Assembly (NCBI GenBank): GCA_014549065.1
Contig: JACDOX010000172.1
Coordinates: 108,332 to 172,331, forward strand
Source of the DNA: Cardinalis cardinalis
Lineage: Eukaryota; Chordata; Aves; Passeriformes; Cardinalidae
Reading direction: 5' to 3'
Length of the DNA: 64,000 nucleotides
Shown: positions 47,029 to 60,248 of the stretch, in pieces
Layout of the letters: every line of letters starts with the position of its first letter
How positions within the stretch are numbered: the first letter of the stretch is position 1
The notes under the pieces: model-generated
What the model was told of the DNA's origin: nothing
The model's database searches: none
What the model saw: only the letters and a program-made list of their open reading frames with translations
Program-made: the position numbers and the translations under genes

Positions 47029-50000
47029 GAACTTTAACACACAAGAATCTTTACAAAATAACTTATAAACAACTAGCTGCAGTTCAGTTACCTCATGGAA
47101 TTGCCCTTGAAGAAATGGAAGGGGGAAAGAGCGACGTATCTCTGACATCTTGTTTTAGCTATGAAGAAGCGAGGTAGTTTTTAAATGGCTTTTGAGAAGC
47201 TAATGAGAAGGTAGCAAATATTGCAAAGAGATTGCAAAGCTGTACTACAGGTTAGATTCACTTAACAGCCTCTTTAATATGGACTTTCAAAAGATTTTTT
47301 GTAACGAAATTGAGGAAACTAGAAAACAACCATCAGTGTGATCTGGTTAAAGACTCCTGTTTTCTGCTCTTGTTTTCTTTTAATTAAATTTTTGTCTGTG
47401 TTTCTTTGTCAGTAAAGCTCAGCTAATCTCCTGTATCTTGGAGCCAATATCTACTGACAGGGTGGAAGGAATAAAAAACTCCCACTCTCTTGGTGATAAG
47501 TTATCTTATGAAAGATCATGCATTGCAAAAACTTTCTCTGTTCATCCTTCTCAGATGTTTTGTACTTTGGTAAGGATTAAAAGGAAAAAAATACGAAGAA
47601 GGATATGTGCCTAAACTTAAAATTGTCCTTTGGGAAGGTATGCAGCAAAGTAAAGCCTTCTTCTCCAGTCATGTACACTAATGTGACCCCAAAAGAATTA
47701 CACAGGATTAAAGAGAATAGCATCAATGTAAAACTAGGATGAAAGTGAGAAAAATCATTCCCAAAATGCTTTAAAATACATGGGGATTGCAGTCAAATGG
47801 ATCAGGATTTTCACAGATTTTTTTATATGACTGCTGCTCACCATGTAACCTGAGCACACAGAAACATTTAAATTAAAAGATGGAGCCAAATTCTATAGCT
47901 ACAACTTGTGAATGCAGCAGAAGTACAGATGTGAGGTTGGCTGCTGGAGCACAGTTATATCATGGCTTTGGCTAAGTTTCGAAGTACAAACACATTATAT
48001 TTTAAGGAGATTGCAACAATAGGAGACATCAAACTTTATGATTTGGATTTATTTCTATTAAATATATAGTTTTGTCAGTGAACTCTCCAAAGCCTGTGTT
48101 GGTATTTCAAGTGCAGCACATCAGTATAACGTTACAGAAATTACTGAAAGTTCATCAGTTGATCCAGCCATAGATACAAAAATTGTAACTGCTTCCTAAA
48201 TTGGGATTTTACTCGAGCAAATGGATAGCTTTAAAATACTTTATAGGGAAATAACTAGAAATGACCAAAAGCTGAGAATGGATAGTTTTTTAAAAATTAT
48301 TTTCTTTACAGCTTTCATGTCATGGAAATTCTTATCAAATTTACTAAAATTCCACTGAAAATACATTTCAGCTGAATATGATCCAGCATGATCTCTGATG
48401 ATCCAAACTTCAGTTGGAACAGGAGCCAAAAAGCAGCACAAAGCTTAATAAGGCTTCCACCAAGTCCAGAACTTTCTGACAGAAGATACGACATCTTAAA
48501 TGTGTTGATTGCCATCTCTCACTCGGCTGGGGAAAGAAAAACTAGGATTCATAATAGTTCTAAGATAAGAGTGCTGGTGAATCAACATCAACAAGATGAA
48601 TTGTAAGTCAGTGTGCCTAGCCATAGATGGGTATTTCTGAGGAAAGGGAAATCTTTGAGAGGTACTATAGAGAAATAGCTTGAATTTGTACACGAATTTG
48701 AATACTCTCAGAACTCCTTGTATGGCTTGTCTGTTACCAAGAACTTTACAGGAAAGTTTTCTTGGACACAGTCTTCCTTTAGTGCTGCATAAAGAGTGGT
48801 GCTTAATATCTTCCAGATTAAATACAAATTTGGTGTGCAAATGTTAGGTCCAAAACCTTTGTCCAATGCAATCTAAAGGAAGCTGGATCATCTTCTGAAA
48901 GGGTTAAAGGGATGAAGACAAAGCTGCAACATCAAAGGCAGCCTTAAATTGTGTTACTTATTTAGGTGGAAGGGTCATATCTTATCCTGTGAAGTCTTTT
49001 GTCCTTGAGAATACATTCTCATACCCTACTGCAAAGATCTGATTCTTAGCTGAGGAGCACATCCACTGCCAGAAGTCAGATAGCCACCAAGGAGTCCATT
49101 ATAAAGTTGGAGTTTTCTGCCTTGTGGTAAGAAAGGAACATATTGTTATCATTACATTATTTTAACAAAGGGAATGTCTGACTCACTTTCATACTGGTGT
49201 TACTTGTATTTACAGATTCCTTGTCCTTACTGACCTCTGAATTTCAGAAAGCAGCACGGAAAATAAAATGACTCGTTACAGAAAAAAATGTTTTAGCTTA
49301 ACTTTTAAACAAATTAAATTCAGAAAGCAAAACTTGCAATGAGGATGATGATAGGACTGAAGGAAACCTGAATAAATCTTCAAATTTGAATATCAAAAAG
49401 GATAGTCAGTAAGAATGACTATACCCCATAATGATAATAATAAAAAAACTTAAGAGACGTGATATTGATGGAAATAGGCTTTTCAGCAATTTATGGACAT
49501 GAATGCTAAAAACAGAGAAGAAAGAATATTACCTAAGTTATGCCACTAACCCTTGGCCACACAGACGCTGCCTGTTACAGACAGTAATTCAGGAAAACAC
49601 TTCTCATGCCAAACCTCTTGGCAATCTGGGTCACAAATTTCTCAGCAACAAGGAATAGAAGCTAAACTTTCTGTTGAGAAAACAACCTCTTTCCATGCTT
49701 TCATGAGACATGCAGTGTTAAAGTGGTATATATGGTCATTTTCTCACTACAGATTGGACACCATCCTTTCCCTCAGCAGATGTGGAGATTCCAGCCTATC
49801 CTTGTGTACTGAGAAGAGTGTCCACATATGGACTGCTGTGATATGACAAATGAGTTGCCGCCTGACTTACTGCAACACTGTAAAGAGAAAAGATTTCTTT
49901 TATCAAATGACACCATAGCCATCCATTTCTCAGCAAGTATCAGTCATCAGAAAATAGAAAACCTCTTTTATCCTGACAGGAAAACCATCCCTGCCTGGTA

Positions 50001-50484
50001 TACAGGGGAAGAAATAATGTGGCTGGTTCTAGCATATCCAGATCTTCCTCCTTTGACTGGCCCCTGTGGTGAAGTGCAGAAGCACCTGAACTTCATCACT
50101 CTCCTGCCCTGTTCAGGCTCTCAGACATCACTAGTGGAGCTTTACGATGCCTGGACTTTATCCTATCACATCTTTCACCCCATGGTGTCTTAAAAAGCAG
50201 CATGAACCAAACTCATCCTGGTCCTTGAATTTCTTGACGCCTTACTCCCTACATGTGATTGATGATGGCGATTATGCCCAGCTTCTCTCTGTGACTTGGT
50301 GAGTAAGTAATAAGAGAGAACTACCTCTATCACCAAACTTACTGTTATCACCAGTATCAGTCACCTCAGACAGCTGATTGCCCTAGGTCAAATGCCTCAG
50401 TTCAATAAAGAGTGGCAGAGACTATGCCTCTGATGGATGTAATTTTGTGTACAAAATAGCTATTAAGTTTCCAGGTGGTTTTTA
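47029..50484. other. Anonymous AT-rich sequence
   Basis: No gene recognised. Two overlapping plus-strand frames at 49553-49846 and 49828-50193 (97 and 121 codons) have no recognisable domain and no splice or repeat context, so I do not call them genes. Confidence 0.4.
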
Positions 50485-50602
50485 TTTTTTTTTTTTTTTT
50501 TCTGTAGAACCCAATCAACAAATCAACCAACCAACCAACCTCAAAAGACCTCAAAAACCCCCAACCCAAACCTCAAACCTCAAACCAAACCAATCCACCC
50601 CA
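50485..50602 (+). repeat. Poly-T followed by an A/C-rich tract
   Basis: A T17 run (50485-50501) is followed, after CTGTAGAACCC, by about 90 bases of nearly pure A and C, including (AACC)n at 50524-50540 and repeated CCTCAAA units. On the minus strand this is G/T-rich sequence ending in a poly-A run, which could mark a retroposed tail. Confidence 0.85.
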
Positions 50603-53177
50603 TGCCTTTTAATATTGAACAGATATAATTTTTAGAATATTTATCAAGCATGACATTTACTGGGAACAGTTTGTGATTGAACTTTAGTAGCATTTTAACT
50701 GCAATGAATAGCCTAGACCCAAATAGTTGCATGAGAAATGCTCCCAGCTGTAACATTCTTCTTCCCAGAAATAATATGCTGGGATACCAATTCAGTGTTG
50801 ATTGAGAGGGATGAGTGTTGGATCGTGCTCTCAAAGCACATTCTATTTCTGATCCATAGAGTAACATAGTACAGTTTTGTAAAAAATATTTCATATGCTA
50901 AAATAGTAAATTTCTCATTTAATTCCCCAGCCCAGGTGATAGAAGAAAAGAAGGACACAGAATTGATCCTTTCTTGCTGAAAGGCTAAGCCATCCTTTAA
51001 TTATAACCAGATTTATGGGAAAGGTATACTCTATCTTCTTTGTCCTTACATGGGATTTCACTGTTTCTCAGTGAAACCTCTACCAGAGTTACATACCTAC
51101 TTCCTGTGCTTATGTACCTTTAACAGTTGTAGGCCTGAAGAAGGAAAAGATTTGAGAGCTTCATGTTTTCATCCTGTCTGGCTCCTGACAACAGAACAGA
51201 ATGATCCTCCTGAAGCCAGAGGGTATAGGTGAAATGAAGCTACATTAGGAAACTGCTGATTGAGGAATGCATTATAAAAGCGAAGTATTGCAACAAGAAT
51301 CATCTTATCCAGGGATAAAAGCATATAAAGCTCTAATATGCAAAGTCTGAGCAAAACATGAGATACTCTAGGATTCAAAAGGCCTTGGGTTAGCTCTGAT
51401 GGCATCACTGTTCTTTGATCCCACTGAGAATGAGACTTGGGATTAATAAGTGGCTTGCCTTCTCTGAGGGTACCATTTAGGATGCTGGTCTGAAAGTTGT
51501 CAGCATGTTGCCTTCTGTAATCCAACTTATATTGAAATTTCTTACAGATGTAAGATATGTATGTGGCTGCCTTTTTCAGCCATACAAGTACTTCATTTTT
51601 TACTCTGTGTGGAGAAAAAAGGAGAGAGGAAAGCTCCTAGGTAAATAGGTAGTGAACACAGCTTTCAGAGATTGTTGAAATTAAAAAAGCCTAAATGATC
51701 CTAATCAGATTTAAAAAATTTTATGCAGCAAGAAGGTTATATAAGTAAGCCAACTCTCCTTCTCCATTGGCAGAAATTATGCGCAGCAGCACCAGGCCTT
51801 ATTTCCTTTTCTCTTTTGTTTAGGAAAACTTTATTGTTGTGAGAAAGGTTTCTTTAGGCCCATGAGAGTAAAACTGCTCTTCAGATTTCACGTGTTTGAT
51901 ACAGTGGATGTGAGAATATGAGCTGCTAAATGAGAGACTGTGGTGTGTTAGGGGGTCGGGCATTTTCATAAGGTTTTTTTGTCCATGATTGCATTGTGAT
52001 ACTTACCATATGATAGAGTTTCAGTACCATGCAACTGTGAGACTTCTTCTGTAGTCCTTTAGCACAGGAACCAGAGAGTTAATTGATCTATTTGATGGAG
52101 AGTTAAAAAAATGTAGCTAAGCATTTTATTTTTATTGTTGGTAAGTAATCAGGAAAAGAGAACTAGGGTTGCAAAATTAAGGATGCTTGTAGATGCAAAA
52201 GCATGCTGTAGTGGTACAGCTGATTCTCTTTATGCGCGCTACAATGAGATACATACCAAGACTTCAATTTTTTCCTATCACATTCCTCTTTTTCAAGCAA
52301 GGTGTAATACATCCTTGACATTTATTTTGAAACCACTCCTTTGAACAAGTGATCACTTTAAACCAGAGCTGTAGTCTGCTAATGGTTATTTAATACCAGT
52401 TGTGCTATCATTCCAGGGATCTTCTTCTGTCATTCTTGACACTACATAGTACAAACCAGTGAGATCATAAGACTTTCTCAGGTGTGAGTCCCACTCTGCT
52501 CACAGTCTCACCCTTGCAAATTTAGACTGACGTCATTGACAACAATGGGACTGTTACAAACTGACATTAGCTTAATTGAGAGCAGGGCCTGTAGGGCATA
52601 ATAAGTTTCCTCTATATTTCACATCAGGTTAGGGATGCAGGAAGTTTGATCAGCTGCAAGAGCAGCATTGTTGTGAATTCCCTCTTGTGAGGACTATGCA
52701 GGTGCTGCTTGGGTTCAGTTCATATTTGTAGGGCTAAATTAACTGGATTTCTTTGGAAGGGTTAGTAACAGTACTTCCTTATTTTCTATAATAATTTCGG
52801 ATACTATTCAAGACAGAGGGAATATTCCCTTTTATTTTCTGAGGATCAAGATTGGATTCCTGCTGCTTGCTCCAGTGAGATGTTGAACACCTCTTTTGAA
52901 TTGTGCAATTGTTATTGAACATCTGTCAGAAAGTAATTAACACTTTGGGGAGACTGGACCCATGTGCATCTCTTACCCCTGTTAATAAGCTGCTTTACCC
53001 CTGATAACTGCACCCCATACTTCTGAGTGGACAAAGGTTGCAGTGTTTGGTGCACTTCATCTAGGTGACCAGCTCTTTAGAAATAGCAATTGATTTAAAG
53101 GGTACAGCCCTCTCCAGATAGTAAATGGCTCAACATTCATGAAGACCTGCAGAAATTTCAGTGTGTTTCAAAAAAAG
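50603..53177. other. Anonymous AT-rich sequence
   Basis: I see no gene or interspersed repeat. The longest frames are 118 codons (51169-51525 minus) and 104 codons (50580-50894 minus), without domains. Confidence 0.4.
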
Positions 53178-53397
53178 GGTTTTTTTCTGTGTGTGTGTGG
53201 AGGGGGGATTGGTTTTTTGTTAGTTTGTTGGTTTTGGTTGGTTGGTTTGTGGATTTTTCTGTTTTTTGGTTTTGGTTTTGTTTTTTTTTTTTGTGCATGT
53301 GGCTTTTTTTGTTTGTTTTTTTGGGTTTTTTTATTTGTTTGTTTTTTGTTTTTTTGTGTTTTGTTTTGTTTCTGATTTGGTTTGGTTTTGGTTTTAG
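53178..53397 (+). repeat. G/T-rich strand-asymmetric low-complexity tract
   Basis: About 220 bases are almost exclusively G and T on the plus strand: a (GT)n part near 53189-53200, GGAGGGGGG, repeated GGTT and GGTTTT words, and T runs up to 14. It is the mirror-strand counterpart in composition of the A/C tracts elsewhere in the window. The phenylalanine-rich open frames across it are artefacts. Confidence 0.88.
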
Positions 53398-55424
53398 TGA
53401 AAGAGGAGATCCATAATAATAACAGGTTTGTTATAGGGCAAATTCCTAACTCCTCCCTGTAAAAAAGCCTGATGGCCTAATGTCAAGTATGTTCCTGTAA
53501 ACAATTAATACTTCACTACTTTTGCCCTTGCCATACAGGTTCTGTTTTAAAAGGGCATGAAAAGTGCACACAACTGATATTTCCAGGCTTACTTCAGCAG
53601 TTTGCTGACTGGCCTTTCATGCTAATATAGATGGCAAATATATGGTAGCTTCAACAGATGAGTGAGAAATGCATGAAAAGAAGGGAGCAATGTTTTCTAA
53701 CTCATGTCCCCATTTCAGATTATATTTGGATCATTGTTTCAGCTGGGAACGTTCTTAGAATTACCATGCCAAATCCCAATTAATGTTGTTATTTATACTG
53801 ACCATTCAAATTAAATACTGAAATTATTTTTTCATATAAACATTTATATGATTCCAAGTTTCCCATATTGAGGAGATCTTTCCTGACTGAGGTTTCTAAG
53901 CAACAATTGTTTTCCCCCAAACATTTTTTTTCATTAAACAAATTGATGTTTGACTTTGTTTGGTGCCCTTTCAGAAGAAACTTCAATTCTTTAATAATTT
54001 GGTCTTTTTGTCAAGGTGGAAACTGGATTTTCTATGCCTATGGATAAAGGCAGATTGGGATACAGCAGCACTTTGGTGGACAGTGTACCTGTTATGCAGG
54101 ATCCCGCTTAAGTGCACACAAGGCACAAGAGACAAGAGAATTATGAGGTAAAAATATTAAGAATTTTGAGAAATGCTGTCTTCTCTACAGAGGGGTTTTC
54201 CTATGATTTTCTTCATACCCTTTCCAGTTTCTAAATTAATTGTATAATTTAGCTGACTTTCCCCTTCCTCTTCCAAAGTCCCCAGTAAGTTTATATTTGT
54301 CTAGCAATGCAAGTTGAGTCCTTGTCTTCTCACAGTATCCTTTACCATATCATATTTTTCTGTATTCTGTAACAAAGCTTTTTGTCTCCCTTGCCTCATC
54401 CATCTCTCCCCATGTTGCACAGGCCACCTGTTTAAAAAATATCTCCATGCTTTCTTTTGTGTGGCTCTTCTGCATCAGAAGACACCCCCAGTTCTTGTCT
54501 TCCCTCAGACCAAGTCACCATTCATTCATTATTTTGATGCCTCTTAAAGCCCTTTGATGCTAGTTGAAGACTTCATTGATTTGTACAGACCTTTCCTTAA
54601 CAGCTCACTGATGACCTCTCTCTATCACTGAACTGTGTCTTCCTGAGGTGGGAGCTAAATTTTCTTCAGTGAAGAGTATAACAGCTTGAATCACAAAAGA
54701 GAAAAAAAAAAAGGGGGAAAAAAAGCAAAAAATACCAACAGAATGTTTCAGCTTGAACTGCAAGTTTGTGTTAACAAAGTCAACACTGATACATTTCCAT
54801 GGATGAAACTCAATTTCAGGAGACAGATTTCTCACTTCTCATTTTTTATCAGTTTTACTATATTTTCTGATCCTTCCCCAATCCCCAAAATGAGGATATT
54901 CTGCTAAAAAGTATTTCCTCCTGTATCATTCAGTGTATCATGCCTTGCAGAAGTAAGACAAACCAGGCTAAGGTGATTCCATCAGCTGTGAGACTCAATT
55001 TCAAGATCAAACTTGATTTAATGATGCTGAAAGTTGTTCAGTTGTTGCAGATTTTGATTTTGAGAGAGAGAGAGAGCTGCAGTGTGTTGAATTACTGAAT
55101 GAGTTTTTCCTGTGAGGCAAATTTTCTCTGTTAGATGGATTTTTACTTTACCATGTTTATCTCTGCCAGAGGAAGAACAGGTGCTTATAGTAGGATACCA
55201 CAGCAACAAAAAAGGAAGAATAAACAATAAACATTTGTTCTTTACATGCCATTGCTAATTTTGAACATTTCCTTCTATTTGAAATACAGCTTGTTTTATG
55301 AAAAAACCTCAGTTTGTGTATATCTTACTTTTCTCTTTCAGGGATTTCATAGCAATCTTGCTGTTTTGGAGATCTCCAGATTGTACTCTCTCCAGATGGA
55401 TGTCAATTGGACCTCAGTGGGATA
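53398..55424. other. Anonymous sequence with a short (GA)n
   Basis: No gene recognised. A purine run with A11 lies at about 54700-54735 and a (GA)7 run at 55062-55076. Confidence 0.4.
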
Positions 55425-55480
55425 GAGGCTATTTGCAGATGCAGTGTTTTCAGAGGCTATTTGCAGATGCAGTGTTTTCA
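55425..55480 (+). repeat. Perfect 28-bp tandem duplication
   Basis: The unit beginning GAGGCTATTTGCAGATGCAG occurs twice with no difference (55425-55452 and 55453-55480). Perfect identity implies a recent event, or a collapsed or artefactual assembly join. Confidence 0.95.
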
Positions 55481-56423
55481 GCCACTCTGTGGCTTTTACT
55501 ATCCGGTTTTTGTGCCTGTGCTGTGAAGTCCTCATGGAGTGAATGGTCCAGATACACCTCTGGGTTTAATTGAGATGCTGAAAAAATACAGATACAAAAT
55601 AGCGTGGGAGGAGAAACACAGAGTTTATCTGTTTATCTGTTAAATATTTTATGAGAAGCATTATAATCAGACAAACTGTAAACCCAAGGAGTAAATTAAA
55701 CTTAGACTGTATTAAAATATTGAGAGTAAGATAAATGTAAAAAAGGGCAGAAAATGCAGAGTTCATGTGCCATTCCATCTTATGTTAGTGCTGCTCTGTG
55801 TAGTGACACACCTGAGCAGTGACCATTGTGAAAGGGTCTTCCAGGTAGAGTTTCACCTTGAACTCTGGCTTTCCTGTCTCAAGCTTGTGTATGTGACATT
55901 TTGGAATACTATTTTTTCCACCCCTGTCTTCAAATGTGACTAGAAAATTTTATGCAGCTTTTCTTTACAAATCCTGACAGACGCAAACTGTGCCTTACAC
56001 TGAGCATCTAAATCAAGCTCAGTACACACTAGTCCAACAGTGTTTATGCTGCCAATTAAAGGCATCACTTTTTTGAATTATACAGGGAGTGAAATGATCT
56101 CTGACAGCTGTGAATTGCAGAAAAAGGGCTCTATTGTTCAAAGAACTGCCTTTAATATAAGAAACGCTTGCTAAACTTTTGATTACCAAGTATGGCAATC
56201 ATTAATTGGCCATAAACTTAACAAGAATCAGTTCACTCATTCCACAACTTTTGCTCCACTGCCCCACTTTCCTTCTCATTACTTCCCATTAGCCTCTCCT
56301 AGCAAGTGCTTAACTCAGAAACACCCCACCCCCCACATTCCCATGTTTCCATCCTTATGCCTTCAGCATTCTCAGTATTTTATTTAGCTCTTTCAGCCAT
56401 GTTTGCTCTGCCAGATGACTTCC
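55481..56423. other. Anonymous AT-rich sequence
   Basis: No gene or repeat recognised. Confidence 0.4.
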
Positions 56424-56536
56424 CCAAAAAAAACCAAACCAAAAAACCCACCGAAAAACAAACAAACAAACAAACAAACAAACAAACAAACAAAAACAAA
56501 CAAAAAAATCCAAATTAAAAAAAACCAAACAAACCA
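56424..56536 (+). repeat. A/C-rich tract with (AAAC)n core
   Basis: Almost only A and C on the plus strand, with a pure CAAA tetranucleotide run at about 56455-56492 and flanking AAACCAAACC words. Confidence 0.93.
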
Positions 56537-59500
56537 GACTGAGTACAGACAGCCTGGAAAACTCTCATGAATTTGTCCTAAGTCTTGTACTGTACTGCTG
56601 TGTTTCTTAAAATCCAAATCCCAGAGATGTTTTAAGAGGCAAGAAGGTCACATTTTACACCTTAGCTTTCTAGTCCATACATTTTCAGGGAGAAGATTAA
56701 AAATGTTACCTGAGTGCTTCTTAGAAAAAACAAAATGTGACAGAGCACCAAAAGGTATTGCTTCCTTTAAACCTCATACTCTTTATGCAAATCCCATGGT
56801 TGTTGGATTCCAATTTCTTAAAGGAGCAGCAACTTTTCACAAGCCTGAAGCTACATATGTAAATCCTTTTCACATAGTATTTGCCTGGTGTGCTATGCAG
56901 AAGATAATCATAGATTATGATAATCACAGACAAATCCACTTCAGCATTCTTCTAATAAGCTTTGAATTTTGAAAAACAAGAGGGTTATGAAGAGGAGAAG
57001 ATATTTTTAATAAACAGCTTCAAACAGTAACAACACTGCTTTTTAGACTTTTCTATAAAGAGTTAATTTTTTGGGCTTGTAAGGCTCTGGGAAATATATG
57101 CAGAAATGCAGAGGGAAAAATTGGAAACAGAAGAGAACAAATGTCAGAAAATGTTACATACTGTGATTTTGAGTAGAAATTTGAGCATGACACTAATTTT
57201 ATAAATTATAAAAGATATCTCAAGTTCATTTTGGGTATATATTGGTAGGAAAAGCTGCATCATGCTCTGGGCATGCACATATGCAATATGGTTCTTCACG
57301 TAGAAGCATTATTTAGATGTATTTACGATCATAAAATGAAATCAAGGCCATTTGTGCTAGCTGCTCTGCAGACCCATTCTACTTTCTGGGCCCCTTCTGG
57401 ATGAACTATCCAACTGTGCAGTAGGAGGAGGGATTAAATCACATGCCGGGGGCCAGAGAGATGGGGACAGTTCACCGTATCTGGTTTCTCAGCGTCTCCT
57501 GTAGCAGCTGAATGAAGTTCCTCACTCTGTTTCTCTGCCATTCTTGCATATTTGCTTTTCTTGTGTCATCATTCTGTCTTGTGGATAGGTTGCAGTGCTG
57601 CATTTTAAGAATTTAGTACCTTCTGTGTCTAGGATTAGGCTTCTGAAATACTCCGTTTTTTTGTTGCTGACCTTGCCAACAGTGTCTGCCATGCAAACAG
57701 AAGAAATACTGCCCATGACATCTTCATGTTAAAAGATAAGGTGTAATCAGAAAAGTCTGTATATCCTGGCTAAATCTTTATTTTTCATATGGCTTCAGAA
57801 ATTGAGGCATCTATCAGCAAGTGATTTTTAAAAGGAAAAAAAAAAGGAAGGGAAATAGTCTGTGGGGAAGATATGGACAAATGACAGGTGATACTAACCA
57901 GTATAGGATGTCTTTTTTGTTAGATCAGAATTATTATTTTGACCTACTGCCCAGTGCTTGTGACTCATTATCAGGTTGTCTGTGAAGAGTTCATGAGTTG
58001 TTGCATCTTCCCAGAACAAACACAGACCTGTTAGATTAATCTCAAATTACTTATAACTAATAATTACCTGCAAGAATCTATTTTTGTGATCCATGGCCCT
58101 TCAGGATATCAACAAGAACAGTGCAAGTGCAGCAGTTTAAGTGATGATGTGGGTTAGAATTTGCAAGACTTTTTTATCACCTCAGGTAGCCAAATAAACA
58201 GTTTATGTTAGTAATTTCCTTGTACAAAGATTAACATAAGTTTAACTTGAAGATCTTTACTAATAGCTATTATTCTCATACTCATAAATTTCTGGATTTG
58301 TGTTGTATTTATGAAAATATTGCAAATTATGTGTGGTGTAGCAACCAAGTCTTAAATAATGGTATACTTGCATATATCATGCTGAATAAGAAATGAATGT
58401 GCAAATGGCAGATATAAAGGCAGAAACTTGTTTTTGTTTTCTATTCAAAAGATAAGGAATTAAATCACACAGAAATTAATGTACGTCAGACATTTCTTTA
58501 TGGTAGTTTTTAACAAAAATTGCTATTTGATTAAGTAAATGACCTTGTGATGAAGTAACGGTTATGGAGAAGTTGTCATGTTTGGAAATCAAAGTCATTT
58601 TATGTGTTCTGCACATACCAACCATGTCAGGCTTGTGGACTAGTGCATTCTTATTTTCCATCACAACTTCCCCCCCAAATAAACTTGCCTCTTTCATAAT
58701 GTTATGAACTGTTATTGTTAAGAAAAAATAGGAAATACCCCTCTTCCTTGACTCAGGCCTATTAACATGTGGAATGTGAAGTGCTGTCTCTTATAATATA
58801 GCAAAAATATAAAAGAAAAAAGACATGATAAAATACAGATAGTCTTTTATTAGGAGCCACATGATTTGCAATTTGAGCAATGGCAGGTAATTGTGGGTCT
58901 GCAGGCTGTCTTTTGTCTGGCTGCTCAATAGATTGCATAGCAGTAAATAAATCTGTGATTAAATGTGATACTTCTGACACCAACTTAAATCACATTACTG
59001 AAAAGGGAATACCTTGTTAAGAATGAAAGTCCACCAGGATAAATTCTTTCTCTAATGCCAATGAAGTATGTAATAAAAAGCTTTCCTCTGCGAGAGCAGG
59101 TGCAGACATTTGTGCAAGGTGGTCCTCAAGTGAGAGCCATGGAGTGCCTGCATCTTGCAGGCAGCAGAGAGCTAACCAGGATGGGAGTGTTGCTGCTCCC
59201 TCCTTCCCTTCAGTACACTCCAGGACTATGGCACTGGCTATAAGTAGGCATCACTCAGAAGGCTCGTTCTTGGTCAGTGTGAGACAACATTGGACTTTCC
59301 CTCAACAATATCTGCAAAACAACATCTGTGAGAGTTTTTTTGCACTTACCTGACTTGCTGAGGCTGCTGAGGCAGGAGGAGAGAGAGGGGAGGTCTTTTC
59401 TTTCCTCTCTATCTGTTTAAACACATTGCATTAAGAGAAGAACACAACCTGACAAGGCTGCTGCTACTACAGAAGCGTTTCTTGGTTGGCACCAGCAGCT

Positions 59501-59847
59501 TTGCAAGAACTGAGGAAAATCTTCCTGCTTAATTTGTTATTTTTGCTCTGTCTCACTCCAGAGAATATCCAGACCCTTGTGGAGTTCACAGAATTTGCAC
59601 TCTTGATTCAAGGCTGCTAATGGCTGTGACACATGCCTACGTCAAAGATGACCGCTGTAGAGTCTGTGACAGGAGGACTTGCAACAAAGCTAATGACAAT
59701 GCAAGAAGAGGTGAAAGGAAAAGAAAGAAGGAGAGGCTCCTCTGAGAGGACCTAAAACCCATTCTAATTCCTGATTTGAGCACAGAATTGAACTTCCAGC
59801 CTGAATTATCTTATGATTCTGTAAAGTGCTACATGTAACATCCTAAC
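56537..59847. other. Anonymous AT-rich sequence
   Basis: No gene or interspersed repeat recognised. Small foldbacks TTTTATAA/TTATAAAA (57197-57213) and TGCCTGCA/TGCAGGCA (59145-59163) are present. 59360-59400 is purine-rich. Confidence 0.4.
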
Positions 59848-59996
59848 ACTTTCCCTGGAAGTGTTCAAGGCCAAATTGGATAGGGCCCCAGGCAACTTGG
59901 TCTAGTGGAAGGCATCCCTGTCCATGGCATGAGGTTTAGAACTAGCTCATATTTAAGGTGCCTTTCAACTCAAACCATTCTATGATTTCATGATAA
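59848..59996 (+). mobile_element. CR1 LINE 3' tail
   Basis: TTCCCTGGAAGTGTTCAAGG is followed by the CR1 3' region with AACTTGGTCTAGTGGAAGGC, then CCCTGTCCATGGCATGAGG, TTTAAGGTGCCTTTCAACTC and the terminal CCATTCTATGATTTCATGA. It is severely 5'-truncated. Confidence 0.9.
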
Positions 59997-60120
59997 ATGA
60001 AAGGCATAAGGTGACCACAAGGTTCAGAAGACTCTGGTACTGTGTCCTAGAAGTCACTCTACTTTCTCATCAAGTTACTTCTGTGAAGTCATGAAGAGAA
60101 AGATAAAAAGGCCACATAAT

Positions 60121-60200
60121 TGGCATTGTCAGGTTAATGGTTGGACTTAGTGATCTTAAGGGTCTTTTCACCCTAAATTATTCTGTGACTCCTTGATTCT
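60121..60200 (+). mobile_element. CR1 LINE 3' tail (second, short)
   Basis: GGTTAATGGTTGGACTTAGT, then GATCTTAAGGGTCTTTTCAC, and a tail ATTATTCTGTGACTCCTTGA match the same CR1 3' end type as at 11870-11968. It is about 125 bases downstream of a different CR1 tail, so two insertions landed close together. Confidence 0.8.
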
Positions 60201-60216
60201 ATTTAGTTCAGGTTCC

Positions 60217-60248
60217 CATTTGCATAAGTGCCAGTACTTATGCAAATG
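60217..60248. repeat. Perfect 13-bp hairpin carrying two octamer motifs
   Basis: CATTTGCATAAGT (60217-60229) and ACTTATGCAAATG (60236-60248) are exact reverse complements around GCCAGT. Each arm holds an octamer word, ATTTGCAT and ATGCAAAT, the consensus for POU/Oct factors. Arms of this length and spacing are unlikely by chance in 64 kb. A regulatory role is an inference only. Confidence 0.9.

Noticed and set aside
49553..50193. Two overlapping plus-strand open frames of 97 and 121 codons
   Set aside because: No recognisable protein family, no splice-site or repeat context; length is within what chance allows in 64 kb.
53139..53416. Phenylalanine/glycine-rich open frames resembling membrane proteins
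   Set aside because: They are translations of a G/T-only low-complexity tract and have no other support.
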